From the NCBI RefSeq assembly GCF_020921035.1, contig NC_063151.1, forward strand, positions 34,602,934 through 34,666,933: a DNA stretch of 64,000 nucleotides, in the 5' to 3' direction. Source of the stretch: Rhodamnia argentea (taxonomy: Eukaryota > Streptophyta > Magnoliopsida > Myrtales > Myrtaceae). Under the pieces are notes generated by a model that had not been told where the DNA came from, did no database searches, and saw only the letters and a program-made list of their open reading frames with translations. Position 1 is the first letter of the stretch. The number at the start of each line of letters is the position of its first letter. The position numbers were made by a program, and so were the translations under genes. Shown piece by piece: positions 1 to 11,599 of the stretch.

Positions 1-982
1 TGTAATCTATTTGCAAACTCAGCAGGAAAAACATTATAGAATGAGAACATATCCTCTCCTTGCTCTTTTCCTCTCGGCATCGCGAATCCTTTCACCTCCC
101 TAAGAGATCACCCGCAGGCCTAAACAATCACCAATTTAATGTTAGAGTAATTGAATATTAAGCTCGTCTTTATTTAACAGTTTAAGCTTTTAGAACGGTG
201 GACAATGATCTCACAAAATCTCTTTATTGTATCGTAGTATGAGATCCTAAATTCAAATTCTTTCGGGCAAAAAGACCATATTTACAACCTGCATTACATT
301 ACAATTGAGTTCTACTCAAATTGGTTACTAATAAAGTTTTAACCATTGACAATTAAGATGAGACATCGTACTGCAAATTGCTATTCTTGAGAGATCATAA
401 ATTTGCGCGTAAATGCATATCAATGACAAAGACAAAAAGACAAAAAAGGAAAAAGGAAAAAGGAAAAACAAAGGGAAAAAACAGAGACAGATCATGTGAC
501 CGTTGAACTTCAGAGCTCCCTGATCTTTGTTTGCTTAAATGCTTTTGTACCGTACTGTACCATTACTATCTGCTGTTCAATTCAGTGTTTCAATTTACAC
601 TCTGCTCCTTCTCATGTAGCTTTTAATTTTTTCCCCCCCTTCCTCCTGAAACTCCAGAAAATTTTACTCAACAAAGAACAATACATGGGTCGAATCAAAC
701 AAGCCAGGGGGAGGAAGAAAGGTGGGCGTTGTAACGGCTAGCTCGTAGCTATCCAACAGGTAGTGCCTTGCCTTGGGTTCCTTGACAACAAGTCTTTTCA
801 CACAGGCTCACAGCCCATGATTCCTCAGCCGTTGGATCTTCTGACAAACTTTCCACGTGATCTGTGGAAGCCATTCTTCTCTCTCTCGTTTTTGTCTGCT
901 CCTTTACCCCACTTTTTCTCTTCTAGAGCTCATCTTTCTCATATCATTCTCATCTTCACTCTCATACCTCCCTCCCTCCCTT

Positions 983-987
<5 letters not shown>
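1..987. other. Upstream intergenic region, no gene seen
   Basis: AT-rich sequence without an open frame that looks coding. The short frames in 496-741 and 763-1137 are CT-rich and look like promoter or 5' leader sequence of the glucanase gene that follows. No promoter element is clear enough to name. Confidence 0.5.

Positions 988-1017
<30 letters not shown>
988..1017. repeat. (CT)15 microsatellite in the glucanase 5' leader
   Basis: Uninterrupted CT dinucleotide run of about 30 bases, 55 bases before the glucanase start codon. It lies within a longer pyrimidine-rich stretch from about 870. Pyrimidine-rich tracts of this kind are common in plant 5' untranslated leaders. Confidence 0.9.
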
Positions 1018-1019
<2 letters not shown>

Positions 1020-1072
1020 GTTGTGCTTACTTCTTTATTTTGTTAACCTCAGATTTTTGCATTGCATCCACC

Positions 1073-4000
1073 ATGGCTGTGCCCCCTTTTGTTCTTCTTC
1101 TGATTTTTGTGGGTTGTGCTTCCACTGTGACATCTGACCAAGGTGGGTTCATCAGTTGATACCTAGCTCTGATTTCTTTTACATACTAGTCTCTGCTTCT
1201 TTGTTTGTATGCACTGTGTTTTTGCTCGATTTGAGCATGGCTTCTGGGCTTGTGGGCATTTGGAATTTCTCTTAAAAATGCAATCTTTTCACTCTGAGCG
1301 TGCTCTTCCATTTTTCTGTTCTCTGCACGTGTTTGTTGCTCCTCCTCCCGCACGGCTCTCTGAAGGATTTTCTAGCTTATTGGGGGGAATTTGTAAGAGA
1401 GATTTGGTATCAACTGAGTGGTTTTACTTTAAAAGGAAACAAATTTAGATTGGAGAGGCTTTAGCCTTCAATTTGACATGAAAAAGCAAAAGAAAGTGGG
1501 TTTTGAGTGCTTGTTTACTCTGACTCGAATGTTTGGTGGGTTAGCTATTATATAAATAGGACTAGTGGAAGTTTGACGGGCCTTTTAAATATAAGCTCAA
1601 GTGCTTTCTGTTCTTTGTCTTTTTTAATAAATCGATGCAAATTGCAATGCGGAGTCACAAAGACAACAAGGGCAAGTAAAGGAGCTCCATTTGCGTGATA
1701 CTCGAGGCTGTGCTCGTTTATTTACTTCTGTAAAAGAAGCCACGACTCTGGACTGGCATGGTTTAAGTAACTTGCCCTAATTGATGCAAGGGAACTCATT
1801 TAACGGCATACTAGACATCGCCTGGAAGCTCAAAAATTCTAACTTGGAGTGGACTATTTTTATTTTCTTGAGGTATTATTGTTGTATGAGAGAATAGGCC
1901 ATCTTCTTCCGGCAAATGGCCAGGTTGGCCCTTGAGGGTAGTATTAACCTCTCAGGATTATAATTTGTGCGCACTTCAGGATGTATATTGGCAATAGCTT
2001 CTAAAGTGCATGTGCCCAGTATATGGTGACCATTGATGATTCCCTCCAGTTTAACCTGATGCCTTCTTTTGTCCTTAGAACTTCACATTCTGTTGGGTTC
2101 AGACAATAGTTTCTGTCTTGCTCCTCTCTTGCACCTGGATATTTGTCTTAGTTTGTGTGGTATGCCTTAATGAGAGAGCACACCAAAAAGGTAATGGGGA
2201 ACTCGACGATTGAGCAATGGACGATCTCTTCCATGCTTGTCATGCTTCAGGAGTTTCAATGTTGCCATGTACTCTATTTACTCGAGAAATGGCATTAAGC
2301 ATTCTTCATCTTATTAATTCCAGTTGCCAGCAATCTTTCATGTTAAATTTGCTGTCCTTTGAAAGAATGCGAGGCATATTTTTTTTGCTTATGTCTCACT
2401 TATTCAGACTTATGTAGACATCTTTGAGGATAGATGATCAAACATTTGTCCATAAATAGCAAGTTAGTGAGTCCTTGTCCTGGTTACTCTTTGAATGGAA
2501 GACTTTTTTGAAAAAATCCCGAAGCTTAATTGATCGACTATTGCATGAAGTTCAATGTACTGTTCAAACCATCTTCCAAATGAAGTTCATGTTACTAAAT
2601 TAGAGCAGGGACAATACAGGGACATGGGATATGCTGTTTGTATGTCTGATGCATGACCTTTGAATGATATATCTTGGACATGAACTTGGATGGATTCAAA
2701 TTGAAAGCAGAGAGCATTATATCCTTGGTGTTTTTATTTTTGTTCTTGCAGATCCATTCATAGGAGTGAACATAGGAACGGATCTTTCCGACATGCCACA
2801 TCCAACTCAAGTAGTTGCTCTCCTCAAGGCACAGAACATAAGGCACATCCGCCTGTACAACACCGACCGTGGCATGCTTGTTGCGCTAGCAAACACGGGC
2901 ATTCAGGTCATCGTTTCAGTCCCCAATGAGCAACTCCTTGGAATCGGCCAATCCAACTCCACAGCTGCCAACTGGGTCTCTCAAAATGTCATAGCTCATT
3001 ACCCAGCCACCAACATCACCGGCATTTCTGTGGGGTCCGAGGTTCTAACCGCACTCCCCAATGCAGCTCCCATCCTGGTAAATGCCCTAAAGTTCATCCA
3101 CTCCGCTCTAGTTGCCTCAAATCTTGATCGTCAGATCAAAGTTTCCACCCCGCTTTCCTCGTCCATAATACTGGACTCTTTCCCGCCTTCCCAAGCATTC
3201 TTTAACAAATCCCTGAACCCGGTTTTGGTCCCCATGCTGAATTTTTTGCAATCCACGGGATCGTATCTAATGCTCAATGTATACCCTTACTACGACTACA
3301 TGCAATCCAACGGTGTCATTCCCTTGGATTATGCGCTCTTCAAGCCTCTGCCATCTAACAAAGAGGCAGTGGATGCAAACACTCTTCTCCACTACACGAA
3401 TGTGTTTGATGCTACGGTCGACGCAACCTACTTCGCGATGGCTTTTCTGAACTTCACCAACATTCCTGTTGTGGTGACTGAAACAGGGTGGCCGTCAAAG
3501 GGTGATTCCAATGAGCCGGACGCCACACTGGTTAATGCCAACACGTATAACAGTAACTTGATAAGGCACGTGCTGAACAAGACCGGGACACCCAAGCACC
3601 CTGGCATCGCAGTCAGTACTTATATTTATGAGCTCTATAATGAAGATACAAAAGCGGGTCCGCTATCTGAGAAGAACTGGGGATTGTTTGATGCAAGTGG
3701 GAGCCCCATTTACATATTGCACTTGACAGGGTCAGGATCGGTTCTGGCGAATGACACGACGAACCAAACGTATTGTACTGCGAAGGAAGGTGCTGACCCG
3801 AAGATGCTGCAGGCTGCTTTGGATTGGGCCTGTGGAGTCGGCAAGGTGGATTGCTCGCCACTGATGCAGGGCGAATCATGCTATGAACCGGACACAGTAT
3901 CTGCGCATGCCACCTATGCATTTGATACGTACTATCATCAAATGGGGAAGGCTCCCGGATCTTGTGATTTCAACGGGGTGGCTGCAGTCACCACCACAAA

Positions 4001-4383
4001 TCCTGGTAAGACCTCAGTCCGAATGTCTACGCGAAAAGATTCATTCTTCCTCTGTATTTCCATGGGATCAAATTCTGACATTTCTCACGATCTCTTTGGT
4101 TTCCGCCCGTGTAGGTCATGGTTCTTGCATATTTTCAGGAAGGTAAACACATGCTTCATGATAAATATCTGTCACCTCTGCAACTTGGATACAGTTTTAG
4201 ATGATTAACTGACTATGCTTTTACTCTACTTGCAGTCTCGGTAGGAACGCGACATCAGTGAATGTGACGGCCCCGTCTATGAATTCAACGACCTCGGGAT
4301 CGCCTGCTGGAAATCACTATACCAGCATGTCTTGCTTCTTATTGTGGATGAAAGTCCTGGTCTGGATTGCCCTGTTCTTGTAA
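1073..4383 (+). CDS. Glucan endo-1,3-beta-glucosidase (GH17) with X8/CBM43 domain, GPI-type
   Basis: Exons 1073-1142, 2752-4005, 4115-4142 and 4236-4383 join in frame to a 499-residue protein. Exon 1 encodes the signal peptide (M1 to about S21, hydrophobic VLLLIFVG). The GH17 barrel follows from DPFIGVNIGTDLSD to about residue 345. The probable acid/base is E120 in SVGSEVL and the nucleophile is E267 in VTETGWPSKG, both intact. A cysteine-rich X8 domain (callose binding) runs from about residue 363 (TYCTAKEG) to 445. It is followed by a Ser/Thr/Asn-rich linker and a hydrophobic C-terminus ending CFLLWMKVLVWIALFL, as expected for a GPI anchor signal. Known members hydrolyse callose at the cell surface and plasmodesmata. 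Intron 1 is long (1.6 kb) and introns 2 and 3 are about 100 bases, a layout seen in this subfamily. The exact paralogue was not assigned. Confidence 0.94.
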
Positions 4384-4687
4384 AATGGTACATATATCTA
4401 GGTGAAGAAGATTCAGTCTGTTTCTGAAGATTATTTTGTTATTAGACCGGATGGTTTTAGGGAAAGTCATCCGGTCAAATTTTGTGCAAATCAATCAAAG
4501 AAGCCTCGCTAGAAACTGAAAAATGTAATTCTTTTCAGGCAGATTCGATTGTTCTCCTCTTGTTATCAACTTGAATGACTTTCATATCATCTCTTGTTCT
4601 AGTTTTCCATTTTGGAGTTAGAACAAATCGCGTGTCATCTTACTTCGTCCTGCGATGTTCTCTTATGATCGAATGGCTGTCACGTTA

Positions 4688-5496
4688 TTTGGGCTCCGTT
4701 TGTTCGACGCCCAATTTCTAGTGTTTTGAGAAAAGTAAATTAATTTTCGATCTTTCTTGTTAGGGCTGCTCTCTCTTATCCTCTTGCCCTCAGTGCATTC
4801 ACCCGTCTGTCTTTGCCTGCAAATCTGCCTTCGACAAAGCTTGAGACCATCACCTCCGCCGTTGGACCCACCCCTGCCCTGGCCGATCCTTCCTCTTCCC
4901 TGCTTGGCGCCTCCTTCTCCGACGCTGATTTCTTCCTCCAGCCCCCAATCCTCTTCCTCGACTTGGCCTACGGCAAAATCGTGGAGCCCACTCCCAAATG
5001 TGCTTTCAATCTCTTCTCGCACCGATGGAGGTTTGCGCTCGATTTTGAGACTGTTGCAATGCGTGAGTCTAGCGAGCGGGGAGGAGGCCCTCAAGCTCGT
5101 TGTGCTTAGGGTTGATAGATCTGGTGAAGTCAGCGAGGCAAGGTCAACCTCGCCCGAATCTCTTGAGGGTCTCAAGCCTCGCCGATCATGGGCGAGCTCG
5201 TTCCTCGCCTATGACCGGTCGCCGGTTGTTGCCTTGGCCGGCGATCAGTCGTGAAAACAAAAACAAAAATAAAAAACAAAACCAAAAACAAAAAAAAAAT
5301 TGAATTTTTTAGTGATTTTTCCTAAGGAAAGGAAAATCAAATTGGATTTTCCGTACATGAGGCAAAAAACATTTTGTAGTTGATTTTCATATTTCAACCC
5401 AACAATGGAAAATATCATCATTTTCCTGAAAAATAACTTCTTGAAAAAATATTTTTTGAAAATGTCACATTTTTCATGAAACAAACAGAACCTTAA
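4688..5496. mobile_element. Non-autonomous short-TIR element with GC-rich core
   Basis: The left end (around 4690, ggctccgtttgttcgac) and right end (reverse complement near 5480-5494, ggttctgtttgtttcatg) form an imperfect short inverted repeat. The outer parts are AT-rich and full of gaaaat motifs. The centre (about 4800-5255) is GC-rich with cgaggcaaggtc/ggcgagctcg-like words, followed by runs of caaaaa. No transposase is present. The open frames here are proline-rich artefacts of the GC-rich core. Right ends resembling this one recur at 13.74 kb and 48.18 kb. A hAT-like MITE is my best guess, and the exact boundaries are uncertain. Confidence 0.55.
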
Positions 5497-5596
5497 TAAA
5501 CTTAATAAAATAATTAAATAAATTTAATATTTATCTTTTTATAATTGTTTTTAAATAAATTTAATATTGATCTTTTTATAATTTCGAAAACAATGG

Positions 5597-6176
5597 TCAT
5601 AAGGATATCTCAAGTGCCAAAATTTGTGTACAATGCTCACTTTGGTACCAAAAATTTTCATTGACTCACTTAAGTGCTAAATCGGAGAAAAAATTATCAC
5701 TTAAATGCCAGCAACGAGAGATTGCAACAAAAAAATATACGTGACATTCATATTTAAAAATTTTTAGTCATATGCCATTTATAATTAAAAAACGTTCACA
5801 TGGACTCAATGTGGAAATTTTATTTAAAAAAGAGTCCACGTGGAAATTTTATTAAAAAATTCAATGCTAAACTTAAAAAAAAGTCAAAAATATAAAAAAT
5901 ATAAAAAAATATAAAAAATTCTCACCATTGCCAGGATTTTTTTATTTACATATTTATATTTATATTATATATATTTTAGTTTTTATCTTATTTTTCAGTT
6001 ATTTATTTATTTTTTAAAACTTTTATATTTTTTTATTACTTACTAGGATCATCTAGTAAGCCACGTAAGATTTCGGCAAAGTGGTACTTGAATAATTGTT
6101 TTACAAAAAAATTGACACTTAAATGATTTAAAAAAAATTTGACACCAAAGTGAGCGCTGTACACAAATTTAGTCAT
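5597..6176. mobile_element. Foldback (MITE-like) element, type 2
   Basis: The left arm from about 5610 (tttgtgtacaatgctcactt) is matched by the reverse complement of the right arm ending about 6172 (tttgtgtacagcgctcactt). Similarity continues for roughly 60 bases, through the words for 'tttggtaccaaa' and 'cttaagtgctaa'. The interior is AT-rich, with short direct repeats of 'gtccacgtggaaattttat' type near 5797-5858. There is no coding capacity. It is a non-autonomous inverted-repeat transposon relic of unknown superfamily. Confidence 0.7.
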
Positions 6177-6189
6177 TCCGTTGAAAATA

Positions 6190-6345
6190 ATGATATAAAT
6201 GGTTCTTGAACTTTAGCCTAATGATCAAAGGCCAAGAATCATATTAAAAAAATTAAAATTTTAGGTACAACATTGCACATTGGGTTAAAGTCCAGAGACC
6301 ATATTGCACGTTAGGCTAAAGTTTAGGGGCCATTTGAATCATATT
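6190..6345. repeat. Short dispersed repeat with 'ccatattgcac' words
   Basis: The segment carries two inexact copies of 'acattgcacattgggttaaagt' and 'atattgcacgttaggctaaa'. It resembles the 35.02-35.33 kb segment in words such as 'ggttcttgaactttagcc' and 'agagaccat'. It looks like a small degenerate interspersed repeat. Confidence 0.45.
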
Positions 6346-6359
6346 TTCATTATTTATTT

Positions 6360-6905
6360 GGAAAAATTTCAAATAAAGGTCCGAAATGCCATCTATTTCT
6401 CAAATAAGCACCTGAAGTGCGCTTATTTTCTCAAATAATGATATGAAGTGGATATTATTTCAAATAAGAGCACAAAGTGGATATTATTTGAAGTATAAAT
6501 TGGCCATGACAGGTCTCAAATAATGTTCGACCTTTTGATTGGTAAGGGCGTTTTTTATCCTTTGCATTTTTTATTTTTTTTTTATTTTTCTATTTTTTTT
6601 CTTTCTTTTTCTTTGGCGCCCAATGAGGGCTAGGCGAAAGCCGCCTTGCCCATGCGTGGCTGACAAGGGCCTGGGCGAGGCAACCCTAGCTAGTAGCCGG
6701 CGACCTTCTTCGATGGCATAAAAAAAAACGAAATGAGAAAAGGAAAAAAATAAAATAATTTAATTATTTTTTGACAAAAATATTCTTGATCGGCCAAAAT
6801 ATTTAACCGGCTAGTAAGATTAGACTCTTATTTAATGATATAATTATTTCATATTTTTATTTAAAATAATATTCATTTCAAATTCTTATTTAAGAGAATA
6901 TATTA
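6360..6905. mobile_element. Foldback element, type 3, with GC-rich core
   Basis: The left arm (about 6365-6500, repeated 'caaataa...gaagtggatattattt') pairs imperfectly with the reverse complement of the right arm (about 6805-6903, 'aagaatttgaaatgaatatt'). A T-rich then GC-rich core at about 6615-6720 contains ggcgaaagccgcc and ggcgaggcaaccctag. Flanking A-rich tracts follow. No transposase is present. Confidence 0.6.
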
Positions 6906-7499
6906 TATAGGCCCTTTCTATCCTTATATGAATTTTGTTTGCGAAGGTGCCAAATTCCTCCGGAGAAGTTTGCGGGTAAATACGGCGTTATAAATGGTGA
7001 AGGCACCCGCACCAAAGCCCTAATCGGCTCATCTAAGCAGCCGCACTCTCCATGTTCCTCAATGATTCCTTCCTCTTCTTCATCGTCTCCATTTCTTCTC
7101 GAATCGGACTGTGGAGCTTCCTCTATGGATCTCTCTCGATCTCTCCATTGCGTGAACGAACCAAAGGCATCCACTATGATTCCTGGCGCTTCTTCCTGAA
7201 TAGCGCAAGGAATACGAAACGATGCGATAGAGACTCTCATGGCGCCTCATGGACATGCGGCTTCCTTGTTCATGTGTGGCTGTCGCATTTTCTCGTAGGT
7301 TCCACATTGCCGTCGCCCCATCGTCAGATCTGATGTGGTCGCGACGGTTCGAGTCCGGCTACTTTCGATCGACTGAGGGGGGCGAGCGTCTGTCGATGAG
7401 GAGTAGAATTCTGGGAGAGACCGATTAGAATGTAGATTTGGGTGGTCATTGCATCGTCTTATTGCGTCTTGTGGTGCGAGGGACTTGATATCGATGCTC

Positions 7500-7790
7500 A
7501 GTGATGATTGTTTTGCTTTAACCACACTGAAGAGTGACGGAGGAGAGAGGTTGGACCCGGCATCATTTTCCCTGGAGAATAGCACTTTCTAACTTTCTGG
7601 GTTTGGTTTGTGCATGAGGACTCTTTTCTCATTTTTAGAGACTAGATGAATGTACTGGCCTGCACAGGAAGTGGGATCTTGCCTATTGTTTTGGCTTAAA
7701 TGACGCGGGGGTCCGCTCCCAAAATTGTCACTTTTGTGGAAGACGTTGGCCTTTGATCTGAGAGCTAGGGTTACTAATTCTAATTACACG
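7500..7790. repeat. Diverged direct repeat, copy 1
   Basis: Shares with 8204-8487, in the same order, 'ttttgctttaaccacactga', 'aggttggaccc', 'gcatgaggactcttttct', 'agaagtggga'-like, 'ttggcttaaatg' and 'tgtggaa...ttggcctttga'. The copies differ by many substitutions and small indels, so the duplication is old. Confidence 0.85.
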
Positions 7791-8203
7791 GTAGGATTTT
7801 TGAAGTTTTCTTACCTATTCGGTTGAGCTGGATTTTTGGAGCAAAGCTATGTGGTCGTTCTGATCTTATTTTTGACATTGGGAGTTGGGGATATCAGAAA
7901 GCACTTGGTCTGGTGAAACTGTTGACCACTAGTGTAATCTTGAGCTAAGAAAGATATCCTTTTCTGTCGATGAACTAAGAAAGCTTGATTCATGAACCTT
8001 GTGCTGTAATCTTGTGGAAGTTCATCAGTAAGATAGGAAATGCATCCAGCTACCTCCCTCCCCGTTTTTCAAGCGGCGCAGGCAAGACATGACCTTATGG
8101 TGGTCCAGAATGCTGCCTTGTTTGGGTTATTATACATTGGCTTGTATAGTCGGTAGTGGACTGCTTTCATTCTTTGTTCTGGAAAAAAACCTCATATGGT
8201 TGC

Positions 8204-8487
8204 TCGATGATGATCATTTTGCTTTAACCACACTGAAGGTAACTGGGTAAGGTTGGACCCCTCCTTTTACTCAAGGAATAGAGCTTTTCCGTTCTTTCAC
8301 TTGTAGTGCTTGGTGGTGCATGAGGACTCTTTTCTCTAATGGGGAGGAATTCTCACTCTTAGAGATGAGAAGAGTGCATTAGCAAGCATTAGAAGTGGGA
8401 ATCGACTCTTCTTTTGGTTCAAATGCTAGAGGTCCTCCTCCCAATTATGTTACTTATGTGGAAAAATTTGGCCTTTGACTGAGAGCA
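8204..8487. repeat. Diverged direct repeat, copy 2
   Basis: Counterpart of 7500-7790, about 700 bases downstream in the same orientation. It keeps 'ttttgctttaaccacactga' and 'gcatgaggactcttttct' unchanged. The two strictly conserved words inside otherwise diverged copies may hint at constraint. Confidence 0.85.
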
Positions 8488-9664
8488 AGTAAATTACATC
8501 TTTATGTGATTGCTTTTTGTTTTTAACTTTAAAAGAGGTTTAAGCACGCAAACTTGCTAATCGTTGTTTCAGTTCTTTGAGCTACTAGTTGACACTGTCG
8601 TCACCCTGCATTTTTCTCAAGTCTCTAGAACATTTTTATGAGCCTTGCAGGAATTTATATACTTGTTGCTGGGATTCTCAAGCGTGTTTTTGTGCCGCCT
8701 GTTATTTTGGCTTAAAATTGGAGCTGCTCCATCATGTGCTATAACAAGGCTATCATCATGTAAAGCGCCACTGATTTGGAGGGTCAGGCTCCACAATTTT
8801 AACTCTTAGGTAGAAATCTCAGGATTTTGGAACGCCTCATCCATGGAGGTTCTCCATTCTCTGCCATCATGAGTTTAACTGCCTAAAAGCCGCATTTGTG
8901 AAGAGAGAGATCCGTTAAAGGAGATATGGATGACAGTCATGGTCTCTGAAAATTTTATGCAAGTCAATTCAGTTTGTGATGATGGATGTTATTCACTTCC
9001 TTCGGAGCCAACCATGAACCTTGGAGTTCCAGTTCATTCAATTCACATTTGCATTATGAACCTCAAATTCCAGTTCGTGCAGTTCATATTTGATCTGCGG
9101 TGGTCTGGTTTCAGAGGTTCCTTTGCTAGTTAATCCTCCAAAACGTTAAATGCTGGATATCATTCACCTTTCTGCACGAGAACTATGAAACAGGATAATT
9201 CCTGCCGATTCTAACGTTTGGAAATATATTGTAAACTTTAATTTATAGAAGCTCGTTGAGTGCTCTTGTCGTGAACAGCTGTAAAATTCTACTAGTTATT
9301 TCTTGGCCGTTCACTTTTTTCTGAATGAGTAATGGGCCAATGGCAATGTTTGAGTAAGTTGCGCAAATCATTTTCAAGAATCTGCTGGAGCAGAAACATC
9401 GACAAAATACTCATCTTGTATTATCTAACAATGGCTGCATATGTTCGCATTACAAGCACAGGAGCAACCCTTGGGTATAAGTCACCTCTTACTCTGTGAA
9501 CAGAGTATTTTTTTTGAAGTCTATTACTCCGCGAACATAACACTGGCAACTGTAACTGTAATTAGTTGTTCTCGGTTTGACCTTCGAGTTTTCGATACAT
9601 TACTTTGCTAATACTCATATGATGTAGGAGCCCGCTAGCCCAGACGAATTCAACAGTTGCCTCA

Positions 9665-11534
9665 TCAGCGAGTGGCTGCCGGTGCCGGTGCAATGGAAGG
9701 GGAACTGGAAAATAAGCTGGAGAAAAGCTTATCAGCAAGAACTGCATTGGCCGCATCCGAGGGATGGAAAGCATCCCAAAAGACATAGTCATGGCGGTTT
9801 TTGCATAACTTAGAGTTTGGCAAGCACAGGCCGCCTAGAGATGCCACATTGCAGCATGAAGTGTTGGAGACCTTAAATCCTGCATGAACATGATGGAAAG
9901 ACCTAGCTTGTCATTTGTCTTTCTCGAGAAGTTCTTCTTATCTTTCCTTTGAAAAGAGAGGTTTAATTACCATATTTGGCGGGGTTGTTGATCAACTCTA
10001 GGACTGCCTGATATGTGTCAGCGAATGTGAGTCCCGCAGTTGGGAGCCGTTGATTCAGAGAGGCGACTAGCTTCTGCACTCTGGCATTGAACGCGAGAAC
10101 CCATTCATTGACTTGATGCAGGCACTGGCCTTGCTTTGATTTCACCCTCTGAGAAGGGATACAGCCAAGAGGACTGAGCCCGTGGAAGATAATCTTCCGT
10201 GCGCCGAGTTTGTACAGCCTCTGGCATATGGAAATTCTCTGTGAGGTGAGTCTAGAAGTATAAAGGGCATGCATCTGCTTAACAAATGAAGTTACAAAGC
10301 CAGAGCTATTGCTAATTCCACTTTGTGTTCTCTCTATCTATTACTAAAGTAAGTTGGTTCTTCCCCAAGTGAGAAGGATGTCGGATCGATCTAATTTACC
10401 GTGAGTTGCTGATCTAAGGTGGAGATCAAGAGTTCCAGGAACTCGTCATGCGTATATTGCTGACTATCAGGTAAGAACGGCTGCAAAAAATTGTTGACAT
10501 AGTCATTGCTTCCTGTAAATAACAATCGCAAACGAGATTAGTGTCCATAAAGTATAAAAATATTTGAGGCACGATGCATCATTTGACAAAGAAAATGTTC
10601 TCTTCTTCTGTTGCTACTCTGGTATCAATCTCGAAAGGTCATGGCTCTGCATCCAAAAGATTGGATTTTGCTCTTGTTCATGTCGAGGAGCACTTATCTA
10701 AACTGATTCAGACGATGTCGCAGCTCTATGCGCGGCCTTCTTATTTGCTTTACGAAACATAGGAACTCTAATGCAATCCTAAGCAAATATGATTTGCTTA
10801 TGTGGCAGAGGTGCTGAGTAGGGAGAGTTGAATACCAAGGCCAATGAAGTAGAGGGCTTTATTGCAGAGCTTGTTTGCAGCTACCTCTCCAATCTTAGCG
10901 CTGATCGCGTCTTTGGTCTTGTTGAAGTAGTTGATTTGATCATCGAATGATAGCCTCTGGATCTACAAAACAGAAAGCCGCAAAGTTACACGAACTGATA
11001 CTCGGTGAAGAACATAAGTGACCTCAAATGGAAACAAACTATTTAGTGTTAGAAGATGTTCATTACAAAGTAGAGCCCAGTCTCGTTGAGGATCCCTGCT
11101 CCACCAGATGCATAATTGACCCCTTGAAGAAGCGCATCATCGTTCGGTGACAATGACAGATACGGCGGCGGCGATGAAACCCCAAGCTTTGCAGCTGTCA
11201 ATGTGAATTTATAGCACAGATTAAATTCTGGGAAATTGCTGATACTGACAGCGAAATTATCAAGCCGAGAACAAGACAGGAGATCAGTGAAATTACAAAA
11301 AATGTCACCAATGGTCCTCCCATTTGTGAACCTCCCAGTTGGCTGTCCACCCTCAAAGTCTATGCCGTAAAACGGGTAGTTCGACTTTGCCAGAGAGTAC
11401 CGCAAGTGATTGTTGTTCCCGACTTCTGTTAGGGAGTCGCCGAAGATGAATGTGACCAGCACGGCTGAAGCATCCATCGCCATAGAAGCCATCACGGCGA
11501 AATAAGCAATGAAAGCAAGCTTCGTTCTCGACAT
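9665..11534 (-). CDS. GDSL esterase/lipase (SGNH hydrolase)
   Basis: Six exons on the minus strand join in frame: 11534-11297, 11194-11067, 10962-10836, 10512-10400, 10220-9971 and 9879-9665. They encode 356 residues, the usual size for the plant GDSL family. There is an N-terminal signal peptide (residues 1 to about 24). Block I is FGDSLTEVGNN with nucleophile S34. The oxyanion residues are in GVNYASGGAGILNETG and GSNDYVNNF (N167). Block V is DAFHPSDAAN with D321 and H324. All catalytic residues are present. For exon 5 two in-frame acceptors exist (10220 or 10238). I chose 10220 because it gives the family-typical RLYKLGARKIIFHGLSPLGC junction without six extra residues. Family members are secreted ester hydrolases acting on lipids or cuticle-type esters; the substrate here is unknown. 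Confidence 0.94.
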
Positions 11535-11582
11535 TTTCGGGCTTGGTCTGGGATATAGGAGTGGTCCAGGGGAGTAAGACCG

Positions 11583-11590
11583 GTTTTATA
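11583..11590 (-). promoter_or_regulatory. TATA box of the GDSL gene
   Basis: Minus-strand reading gives TATAAAAC about 50 bases upstream of the start codon at 11534. It is the only TATA-like word in the near upstream sequence. The implied leader would be short. Confidence 0.6.
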
Positions 11591-11599
11591 GCTGCTGAT

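Larger units (their letters stand above)
6906..9419. other. Non-coding stretch, possibly transcribed, with internal duplication
   Basis: No convincing protein gene. Frames at 6939-7199 and 7052-7333 overlap each other and match no family I recognise, and neither continues through plausible exons. The start (caaagccctaatcg near 7013) reads like a plant 5' leader, so a transcribed non-coding RNA or a pseudogene is possible. Segments 7500-7790 and 8204-8487 are diverged copies of each other. Confidence 0.4.

Noticed and set aside
2217-2417. Open frame inside glucanase intron 1
   Set aside because: The glucanase splices cleanly from 1142 to 2752 in frame, and the intronic frame has no family resemblance.
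4757-5254. Proline-rich and arginine-rich open frames on both strands
   Set aside because: They overlap each other in the GC-rich core of a repeat element, have no splice context and match no protein family.
7500-7540. Possible box C/D snoRNA (tgatgat ... ctga) in both copies of the direct repeat
   Set aside because: The distance between the C-like and D-like boxes is under 30 bases and there is no terminal stem, which is too short for a snoRNA.
10221-10238. Alternative acceptor for GDSL exon 5 at 10238
   Set aside because: In frame, but it would add six residues absent from the family at this junction. The acceptor at 10221-10222 gives the usual spacing.
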